Shown here piece by piece: positions 57,755 through 64,000 of a stretch of DNA of 64,000 nt (its first letter is position 1; every line of letters starts with the position of its first letter). Origin of the DNA: Actinomycetota bacterium (GTDB taxonomy: Bacteria > Actinomycetota > Actinomycetes > Propionibacteriales > Nocardioidaceae). A program made the translations under genes and the position numbers. Where the stretch lies: assembly GCA_009701885.1 (NCBI GenBank), contig WLJH01000015.1, positions 1 to 64,000 of the forward strand, given 5' to 3'. The notes below the pieces were generated by a model. That model was not told where the DNA came from and searched no databases. It saw nothing but the letters and a program-made list of their open reading frames with translations.

Positions 57755-58951
57755 GTGGACCCGGTACGCAACCCCTATGCCCCCGGCGCCGGTCAGCGCC
57801 CGCCCGAGCTGGCGGGCCGCGACGAGCAGCTGGCCGCCTTCGACGTGGTGCTCGAGCGGGTGGCGCGAGGCAGGGCCGAGCGCAGCCTGGTGCTGACCGG
57901 CCTGCGCGGGGTCGGCAAGACGGTGCTGCTCAACGCCCTGCGCGGCGCGGCGGTCCGCCGCGGCTGGGGCACCGGCAAGCTCGAGGCCCGCCCCGACCAG
58001 CCGCTGCGCCGGCCGCTGTCGAGCGCGCTGCACCAGGCGGTCCGCGAGCTCGGTCACCCCGAGGAGGACCAGCGCGACCAGGTGCTCGGCGTGCTGCGCG
58101 CCTTCGCCGAGCGCGACGCCGGTCGCGACGCGAAGCTGCGCGACCGCTGGAGCCCGGGCATCGACGTGCCGCCCGCGCGCGGGCGCGCCGACTCTGGTGA
58201 CATCGAGATCGACCTGGTCGAGCTGCTCGGCGACGTCGGCGGCCTGGCGCAGGACGTCGGCAAGGGCGTCGCGGTCTTCATCGACGAGATGCAGGACCTC
58301 GGCCCGGCTGACGTGAGCGCCCTGTGCGCCGCCTGCCACGAGATCAGCCAGTCCGGCCTGCCCGTGATCGTCGTCGGCGCCGGCCTCCCGCACCTGCCGG
58401 CGGTGCTCAGCGCCAGCAAGTCCTACTCCGAGCGGCTCTTCTCCTACCAGCGCATCGACCGGCTCTCACGCGACGCCGCCGACCGCGCGCTCGCCGCCCC
58501 GGCCGCCGAGGAGGACGCCGAGTTCACCCCCGAGGGCCTCGAGGCGATGTACGCCGCCACCGGCGGCTACCCCTACTTCATCCAGGCCTACGGCAAGACC
58601 GTCTGGGACCTCGCCCCGCGCAGCCCGATCACGGCCGAGGACGTCGAGGTCGCCGCTCCCGAGGCCGAGCGCGAGCTGGCCGTCGGGTTCTTCGGCTCCC
58701 GCTACGAGCGCGCCACCCCCGCCGAGCGCGACTACCTCCGCGCCATGGCCGACGCCGCCCTCGGGCAGGAGACCGACGCGGTCGGGGCCGTCGCCACCGC
58801 CGACGTCGCCGCCGTGCTCGGAAAGAAGCCGCAGTCGCTGTCGCCTGCCCGCGACGCCCTGCTCAAGAAGGGCCTCATCTACTCCGGCGAGCGCGGGCGG
58901 ATCGCCTTCACGGTGCCGCACTTCGGCCGCTACCTGCTCGGCCAGGAGTAG
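57755..58951 (+). CDS. AAA ATPase (Orc1/Cdc6-like, STAND-type)
   Basis: 398 residues. Walker A GLRGVGKTVLL, Walker B GVAVFIDEMQDL, sensor VIVVGAGLPHL, then a winged-helix-like C-terminus (AAVLGKKPQSLSPARDALLKKGLIY). Resembles archaeal Orc1/Cdc6-type ATPases found singly in actinobacteria; the target is unknown. GTG at 57755 with TACCGT 6 bp upstream. A GC hairpin (CCGGCCG/CGGCCGG) follows the stop. Confidence 0.85.
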   Translation: MDPVRNPYAPGAGQRPPELAGRDEQLAAFDVVLERVARGRAERSLVLTGLRGVGKTVLLNALRGAAVRRGWGTGKLEARPDQPLRRPLSSALHQAVRELGHPEEDQRDQVLGVLRAFAERDAGRDAKLRDRWSPGIDVPPARGRADSGDIEIDLVELLGDVGGLAQDVGKGVAVFIDEMQDLGPADVSALCAACHEISQSGLPVIVVGAGLPHLPAVLSASKSYSERLFSYQRIDRLSRDAADRALAAPAAEEDAEFTPEGLEAMYAATGGYPYFIQAYGKTVWDLAPRSPITAEDVEVAAPEAERELAVGFFGSRYERATPAERDYLRAMADAALGQETDAVGAVATADVAAVLGKKPQSLSPARDALLKKGLIYSGERGRIAFTVPHFGRYLLGQE

Positions 58952-59049
58952 CCGGCCGTACGCCGTACGCCGGCGGCCGGACGCACGCGGAGAGCAACCC
59001 GCTCGACCGGGTGGTGTCCGGGCGCTCGGCCGCGGGCACGGTCGGGGTC

Positions 59050-59274
59050 ATGGACCACGCGAACCCCGACAGCCAGGGCGACCGGACCACGGTGGTGCTC
59101 GAGCGCACCATCCGGCACGTGGAGGACGAGCTGCGCGGAGCCCCGGAGGAGGAGGTCGTGGCGCGGCTGCGCGCCGAGCTGCCGGCCGACGTCGACGTGC
59201 CCGAGCACAACCTGCTGGCTGCGGCCCGCGCCATCGCCGAGGGACGACGCGAGGACGGCACGCCGGAGCGCTGA
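59050..59274 (+). CDS. Small hypothetical protein
   Basis: 74 residues, helical and acidic (ERTIRHVEDELRGAPEEEVVARL). ATG at 59050. Codon use is coding-like. No recognised family, though short three-helix proteins of this kind are common in actinobacteria. Confidence 0.55.
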   Translation: MDHANPDSQGDRTTVVLERTIRHVEDELRGAPEEEVVARLRAELPADVDVPEHNLLAAARAIAEGRREDGTPER

Positions 59275-59314
59275 TCGCTCACCCGGACGGGCGACCTGGC
59301 CCCATCATGGAGCC

Positions 59315-60118
59315 ATGCAGGACCGGCCCCTCGTGCTCGCCCACCGCGGAGCCAGCCACGACCACGCCGAGCACACCCTCGGCGCCTACCTCGCGGCGCT
59401 GGAGGCCGGTGCCGACGGCGTGGAGTGCGACGTGCGGCTGACCGCCGACGGGCACCTGGTGTGCGTGCACGACCGCGACCTGCGCCGCACCGCCTCCACG
59501 CGCGGGATCGTCTCGACGATGGACCTCGCCGAGCTGAGCGAGCTGGACTTCTCCAGCTGGAAGCACCCCTGGGCCGACCTCGACGACGAGCGGCCCGACC
59601 TGGTCGAGGAGCACGGGCGGGTGCTGACCCTGCGCAAGCTCTTCGAGGTGTGCGCCGACTTCGACCGACGGATCGAGATCGCGGTCGAGACCAAGCACCC
59701 CACGAGGTACGGCGGGCTGGTGGAGCGCCGGGTGGCCGACCTGCTGCAGGACTTCGGCTGGGACAGGCCCGGCGGACCGGCGCGGGTGATGTCGTTCTCG
59801 CACACCGCGTTGCAGCGGATGGAGCGGATCGCGCCGGGCGTGCAGGTGGTGCAGCTGGTCGAGCACATCCCCTACTGGCCGGTGCTGCGCCGCATCGTGG
59901 GCCGTGACTGGCTGATCGGCCCGGGGGTCAAGCTGCTCCACGAGAGCCCCAGGCTGGGCCGCAGCATCACCGCCGCGGGCCACGACATGCACGTCTGGAC
60001 GGTCAACACCGACGACGACCTGCGGGTCTGCCAGGAGCTCGGCGTGAAGGCCGTGATCAGCGACCGACCGGCGTACCTCCTCGACCTGCTGGACGGGCAG
60101 TCGGACCAGGCCGGGTAG
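59315..60118 (+). CDS. Glycerophosphodiester phosphodiesterase
   Basis: 267 residues, GDPD TIM barrel. Active-site AHRGASHDHAEHTLGAY, metal ligands GVECDVRLTADGHLVCVHDRDLRRT (in parts: ECD, HD), IEIAVETKHP, and HVWTVNTDDDLRVCQELGV. Cytosolic by lack of signal peptide. It releases glycerol-3-phosphate from phosphodiesters. ATG at 59315; the stop lies inside the next gene's -10. Confidence 0.93.
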   Translation: MQDRPLVLAHRGASHDHAEHTLGAYLAALEAGADGVECDVRLTADGHLVCVHDRDLRRTASTRGIVSTMDLAELSELDFSSWKHPWADLDDERPDLVEEHGRVLTLRKLFEVCADFDRRIEIAVETKHPTRYGGLVERRVADLLQDFGWDRPGGPARVMSFSHTALQRMERIAPGVQVVQLVEHIPYWPVLRRIVGRDWLIGPGVKLLHESPRLGRSITAAGHDMHVWTVNTDDDLRVCQELGVKAVISDRPAYLLDLLDGQSDQAG

Positions 60119-60128
60119 TTTCACCGCC

Positions 60129-60983
60129 ATGGCCAAGAAGAACCGCACCAAGGGCAAGCCCAAGAAGACGATGCCCGCCTTCGTGAAGCGTCCCTTCGAG
60201 GGGCTGCCCTCGGAGTGCGACGTGATCGCGCTGCGCGAGCTGGTCCCGGCCGGTACGGCGCCGCTGACCCTCGAGGGGTCCGACCGCGAGGTCGTGCTCT
60301 GCTCGCTGCTGCCGATGGCGGCCCCGGCGATGGTGCGCGAGTCCGGTGCGATCTGGCTCGGCATGCAGGTGCAGCACCACTTCGGCGACCCCGCCCGCGA
60401 CCTCGGTGCGGTGCTCCGGAAGGCGGTCGCCCAGGCCGAGGCCAGTGAGCCCGGCATCGTCGGGCTGACCGAGCTGCCCGAGGACGCCCCCCGCCTGCAG
60501 GACCTCGTCACCGGCGACTCCCTCGACGTGACCGTGCACGAGGGCTTCGACTTCTGGCTCGCCGACGTCGAGGACAAGGACGACCTCGCCGGCGCCCTCG
60601 ACCAGGCCAACGCCGCGGCCGTCCCGACCTCGCGCCTGAGCGGCGTCGAGGCGGCGTACTGGACCAACATCGGCACCAAGGAGCACCTGCGCTGGGTCAT
60701 GCCGCACCCCGAGGACGCGCTGCTCACCGCCCTCGCCCGCCTGCACGCCGCCGGCAAGGACGTCCTGGTGCCCGGTGCCCGCTTCGTCGGGATGTTCCGC
60801 GCCCACGGGCTGCTCGCCCCGGTGTGGGACCTCGAGGTCGGCACCGGTGCCGACGCGCTCGAGGAGCCGGCCGCCGCGTTCCAGCAGGAGCTCGAGGCCG
60901 CGCTCGCCGACGACTCCGACCTGACCCAGGAGGAGCGCTCGGCCCGCAACGGGCTGGCCAACCGCCAGGTCACGCTGCGCTGA
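60129..60983 (+). CDS. DUF5926 family protein
   Basis: 284 residues beginning with a Lys-rich segment (MAKKNRTKGKPKKTMPAFVKRPFEGLP, in parts) followed by a conserved domain with DVIALRELVPAGTAPL, HHFGDPARDLGAVL and PGARFVGMFRAHGLLAPVWDL. An actinobacteria-restricted family without known function; the basic start suggests nucleic-acid binding. TAGTTT lies 7 bp before ATG (leaderless). Confidence 0.85.
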   Translation: MAKKNRTKGKPKKTMPAFVKRPFEGLPSECDVIALRELVPAGTAPLTLEGSDREVVLCSLLPMAAPAMVRESGAIWLGMQVQHHFGDPARDLGAVLRKAVAQAEASEPGIVGLTELPEDAPRLQDLVTGDSLDVTVHEGFDFWLADVEDKDDLAGALDQANAAAVPTSRLSGVEAAYWTNIGTKEHLRWVMPHPEDALLTALARLHAAGKDVLVPGARFVGMFRAHGLLAPVWDLEVGTGADALEEPAAAFQQELEAALADDSDLTQEERSARNGLANRQVTLR

Positions 60984-61017
60984 CCGCCTGGCGCTGAGGC
61001 TCGCGGGCCGGCGAGCG

Positions 61018-61082
61018 GGGTTACTCCGAACTCTTTTTCACCCTCAGCTCGAGCTGAGGGTGAAAAAGAGTTCGGACTACCC
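61018..61082. repeat. Palindrome family 1, copy 5, with a perfect 52-bp core
   Basis: Positions 61025-61076 form a perfect 52-bp palindrome (TCCGAACTCTTTTTCACC... and its inverse, centre CTCGAG). Family ends GGGGTTACTCC / GGACTACCCC flank it. Lies between convergent DUF5926 and MFS genes and covers the MFS stop. Confidence 0.95.
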
Positions 61083-62369
61083 CGCCGCGACCGCCTGCCC
61101 CGGCGCCCCCACCCGCACCAGGTGCCGCTCGGCGGCCCGGGCCGCGGGGGCGATGGCGGCTGCTGCGAGGACGACGAGGGCGCCGATGGTGATCCAGCCC
61201 CAGGTGCCGACCTCCATGGCGAGGAAGGTGTAGGCGGCGGGCGCCCAGACCGAGCCGAGGATGAACCCCAGCTGCGAGACGCCCTGGTACTCCCCGCGGC
61301 GGTCGGGGTCGGACAGCTCGGCCTGCAGGCCCCACGCACCGGCGGAGTCGTAGAGCTCGGCGAAGGTCACCGTGATGTGCCCGATCCACATCAGCGCGAT
61401 GGTGACCCAGCCGATCGTGTCGTGGGTGACGAGCAGGATGCCGCACGAGAGCACGAAGAAGAACGCCCCCCGGCGCACCGCCCGCAGCGACGTGCCCACG
61501 TCGGACACCCCGCGCGCGGTGGCCACCTGCAGCGCCACGGCCATGACGGTGTTGGTGCCGAAGAGCCACGCCAGCAGCACTCGCGGGGCGTCGGTCTCCG
61601 CGACCAGCCACAGCGGCACCACGACGTTGAGCAGCACCTGGTGGGTCGACAGGATCCCGCTGAGGGTCGAGGTGAGGATGAAGGGCCGGTTCCGCAGCGC
61701 GGCGCGCGGGTCGCTGCGCCGGCTGCCCGCCACCGCCGCCTCGAGGGCGGTGTCCCCGGCCTCGGCGTGCGCCTCCGCCTCGCGCGAGAGCCGCGGCATC
61801 CGGGTGATCCACGCGGTGTTGAGCAGCAGGATCACCGCGGTCACCAGCGGGATCGCCATGATCGGTCCGTCGGAGCCGGCGGCCAGTGCGAGGCCGCCCG
61901 CGCCGGCGCCGAGGGTGTAGCCGACGTTGCGCGAGGCCCGCATGTAGGCCAGCGACCGCACGCGCGTCTCCCGCGGGAACACCTCGAACCGGTAGGCGTT
62001 GCGCCCCGACCGCATCCACGAGGCGGCCAGCTCCAGGGCGATGGTGACGGCGACGTACGCCGCGAACCCCTCGACCAGGAACCACGAGCCGAAGAGCAGC
62101 GCCTCGAGGAGCGAGCCCAGGATCCAGGTACGCCGGGTGCCGACCGCGTCCGCGAGCCGGCCGAGCGGCACCGAGGCGCAGAAGACCACGACGCCGCCGA
62201 TGGTCAGGCCCAGGCCGACCTGCGCAGGGGAGAGCCCGACGATCTGCGTGAAGTAGACCGCCGACCCGGTGAGGAACGCGCCCTCGCCGAAGGCCGACAG
62301 CACCGACTGGTAGGACATCGAGCGGATGAGCGGGTCGTCGGAGAGCACCTTCGTCATCAGCCGGGTCAC
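61077..62369 (-). CDS. MFS transporter
   Basis: 430 residues, about 12 TM segments. MFS motif A LGRLADAVGTRRTW, and a central loop with SREAEAHAEAGD. The second half has AELSDPDRRGEYQGVSQLGFILG. Substrate unknown. GTG at 62369 with TAGGAT 6 bp upstream (leaderless). The stop codon lies in palindrome copy 5. Confidence 0.87.
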   Translation of the reverse strand: MTRLMTKVLSDDPLIRSMSYQSVLSAFGEGAFLTGSAVYFTQIVGLSPAQVGLGLTIGGVVVFCASVPLGRLADAVGTRRTWILGSLLEALLFGSWFLVEGFAAYVAVTIALELAASWMRSGRNAYRFEVFPRETRVRSLAYMRASRNVGYTLGAGAGGLALAAGSDGPIMAIPLVTAVILLLNTAWITRMPRLSREAEAHAEAGDTALEAAVAGSRRSDPRAALRNRPFILTSTLSGILSTHQVLLNVVVPLWLVAETDAPRVLLAWLFGTNTVMAVALQVATARGVSDVGTSLRAVRRGAFFFVLSCGILLVTHDTIGWVTIALMWIGHITVTFAELYDSAGAWGLQAELSDPDRRGEYQGVSQLGFILGSVWAPAAYTFLAMEVGTWGWITIGALVVLAAAAIAPAARAAERHLVRVGAPGQAVAAG

Positions 62370-62476
62370 CGGCGCATCCTAGGTAAAGGGCCGGGCCCCG
62401 GCGTACTCGATACTGGCGGGTCCCGCGTCGCCGCGTCGTCGGCGTACGACGGCAGGCGCTGGGCCGGGGGCACGGG

Positions 62477-63568
62477 TCAGCCCGAGCGGTCGCCGTCGTC
62501 CTCGCGCCGGCGCAGCGCCCACGGCCGCAGCGAGGAGTAGCCCTTCACCGAGGTCCGCGGCACCCGGCGCAGCGACCACGTCGGGTCGTCCCCGAGCTGC
62601 TCGCGCATGCCGTCGTCGACCAGCACGGTGCCGTCGCGGGCGATGCCGGTGAGGCGGGCAGCGATGTTGACGGTCGGGCCGAGCACGTCTCCGAGGCGGG
62701 TCACGACGTCGCCGTACGCGATGCCGGCGCGCACCTGCGGGAACGGGTCGTCCTCGTCGGAGCCCATCGCCACCAACGTCAGCGCGATCCGCGCGGCCGC
62801 GGCGGGGTCGTCGGCGACGAGCAGCACCTCGTCCCCAATGTTCTTGATGACCCGGCCGCCGTGGTCGACGACGACCTCGGTGGTGCGGGCCTCGAAGGTC
62901 TCGATCCACGCGACCAGCTCGGCGTCGCGCATCGAGCGGGAGCGGGAGGTGAAGCCGACGATGTCGCAGAAGCAGACCGCCTGCGGGGTCGTCCCGGCCG
63001 TGGCCCCGGTCTCGTCGGACTCCGTGCCGGCCATCAGCCGACCGGAGGCGCCGGCGAGGTGCCGGCGCCAGACGTAGGACTGCAGCCGTTCGACCCGGGG
63101 GAGGACCTCACCGGTCAGCACCCGGAGCCGCTCGACCGGGTCGGCGTCGGGGTCGGCGGCCGCGACCCGGGCCAGCAGCGTGGTCTGCCACTCCGCGAGC
63201 CGGGCGAAGGAGCGGCCCCAGGTGCGCACCAGCGCCGCCTGGGAGTCCTCGCCGAGGATGCCGAGCCCCACGAGGTCCCCGGCCAGCTGCAGCGCCTCGA
63301 CGTCGGCGGCGGTGAAGGCCGGGTCGTCGTCGGCGGTGGCCGCGAAGCCGAGCAGGCGCCACAGCTCGCGCGCGACCTCGAGGGGGACGCCGGCGGCGGC
63401 CGCGACCTCGAGCCGGGTCAACGAGGGGCGCTCGCCGAGCAGCAGCTCCTCGACCGACCCCTCGTCGTCGAGGTCGGGTGCGGGGTCAGGTACTGGGTCG
63501 GGCGCGGGCGGCGGGGCGCCGGGACCGGCCGGGTCCTCGGGCCGTCCGGGCTGCTCGGGGGTGCTCAG
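62477..63568 (-). CDS. Class III adenylate/guanylate cyclase
   Basis: 363 residues from CTG 63568. N-terminal regulatory domain (LTRLEVAAAAGVPLEVARELWRLLGF) like pH-sensing mycobacterial cyclases, then the cyclase domain: AVCFCDIVGFTSRS and NIGDEVLLV (metal Asps), LGPTVNIAARLTGIA (transition-state Asn/Arg). No ATG or GTG exists in frame upstream of TTG 63421, but conserved sequence continues upstream to CTG 63568, which has GGAG 7 nt before it. Lies 19 bp after the cNMP-binding gene, same operon. Confidence 0.85.
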   Translation of the reverse strand: MSTPEQPGRPEDPAGPGAPPPAPDPVPDPAPDLDDEGSVEELLLGERPSLTRLEVAAAAGVPLEVARELWRLLGFAATADDDPAFTAADVEALQLAGDLVGLGILGEDSQAALVRTWGRSFARLAEWQTTLLARVAAADPDADPVERLRVLTGEVLPRVERLQSYVWRRHLAGASGRLMAGTESDETGATAGTTPQAVCFCDIVGFTSRSRSMRDAELVAWIETFEARTTEVVVDHGGRVIKNIGDEVLLVADDPAAAARIALTLVAMGSDEDDPFPQVRAGIAYGDVVTRLGDVLGPTVNIAARLTGIARDGTVLVDDGMREQLGDDPTWSLRRVPRTSVKGYSSLRPWALRRREDDGDRSG

Positions 63569-63587
63569 CGCGGGGCTCCGGACCGGG

Positions 63588-63968
63588 TCAGGACTGCTCG
63601 CCGCCCCCGGCGAAGCGTTCCTTGGCCACCGCTTCGAGCTGCTCGCCGAACTTCGGCATCTCGACCGCGAGCCGGTTGAGCTGGTCGGCGGTGAAGTGGA
63701 TGAGCTCCAGCGGGGTCAGCGCCACGATGCTGGCCGAGCGCAGCGAGTGGTTGAGGATCGCGGCCTCGCCGACGATGTCACCCTCCCCGACCTGGGCGAT
63801 CTCCTTGCCGTGCTGACGCACCGAGACCGTGCCGGACAAGATGATGTAGGCCTTGTCGGCGCCGGTGCGCTCCGAGATCGGGGCCCAGCCCTCCGGCAGG
63901 GTCACGCGGGTGCCGGCCGAGCTGATCTTCGCGATCTCCTGAGGAGTGAACGCGCTGAAGAACGACAT
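63588..63968 (-). CDS. Cyclic nucleotide-binding domain protein
   Basis: 126 residues, a single CAP_ED domain (GWAPISERTGADKAYIILSGTVSVRQHG in parts, then GEGDIVGEAAILNHSLRSASIVAL). GE...RSAS is the phosphate-binding cassette. No output domain. AAAGGA precedes ATG 63968. Directly upstream of the cyclase, so the pair forms a cAMP (or cGMP) making and sensing unit. Confidence 0.88.
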   Translation of the reverse strand: MSFFSAFTPQEIAKISSAGTRVTLPEGWAPISERTGADKAYIILSGTVSVRQHGKEIAQVGEGDIVGEAAILNHSLRSASIVALTPLELIHFTADQLNRLAVEMPKFGEQLEAVAKERFAGGGEQS

Positions 63969-64000
63969 GGGGGTCCTTTCCGCCGGTCGTGGGTCCTCCC

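Overview
The window is very GC-rich, and almost every codon ends in G or C. GTG starts are frequent, and stop and start codons often overlap as GTGA or ATGA. Many genes carry a TANNNT hexamer only 6-7 nt before the start codon, which is the leaderless-mRNA arrangement common in actinomycetes. Gene content (Ser/Thr kinase / PstP / FHA cell-wall cluster, polyphosphate glucokinase, AlkB-rubredoxin fusion, DUF5926) also points to an actinomycete. Nocardioides or a close relative is my best guess, by inference only. No phage, insertion sequence, CRISPR array or rRNA was seen.

Layout. 1-6.4 kb (minus strand): the conserved cell-growth operon fhaA-fhaB-pstP-rodA-pbpA-pknA, with every junction overlapping, followed by a tRNA-Leu(CAG) gene. 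In many actinobacteria this block lies near the replication origin. 6.8-20 kb: an alkyltransferase-like protein, SDRs, an MFS pump, a glutathione peroxidase, a TetR-MMPL exporter pair, malic enzyme and polyphosphate glucokinase. 20.2-22.6 kb: an alkane oxidation cluster (AlkB-rubredoxin, [3Fe-4S] ferredoxin, TetR) with an AT-rich promoter full of inverted half-sites. 22.7-36.5 kb: a ferritin-like protein, a VanY-type lipoprotein, a hydrolase, an M13 peptidase, a RecQ-like helicase with a phosphoribosyltransferase tail, a second glutathione peroxidase and a NupC transporter. 36.7-40.3 kb: an SNF2 helicase with a SWIM partner. 40.6-43.2 kb: a frameshifted selO and a degraded locus with two head-to-head gene remnants. 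43.3-49.2 kb: a GH26 glycosidase and a leucine-catabolism-type operon (biotin-dependent carboxylase beta and alpha subunits, HMG-CoA lyase). A nearby TetR gene shares an 18-bp operator with this operon. 49.2-53 kb: three sulfotransferase-fold genes in tandem; the middle one appears to have lost its PAPS-binding residues. 53-64 kb: EcsC, Aat, a copper-type divergent pair around a CsoR-like site, Fpg, an AAA ATPase, GDPD, DUF5926, an MFS protein, and a cAMP pair (class III cyclase plus cNMP-binding protein).

The most unusual material is between the genes. There are five copies of a fixed-length 50-bp element with 10-bp inverted ends. There are five copies of a long palindrome placed just after stop codons, one of them a perfect 52-bp palindrome. 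A GGTTCAGCGG hairpin family occurs at two loci, and several tandem repeats have periods of 10, 11 and 22 bp. A parS-like 16-bp palindrome sits inside the 3' end of the carboxylase alpha gene. All functional statements are read by eye from the sequence and from family knowledge; no database search was run.
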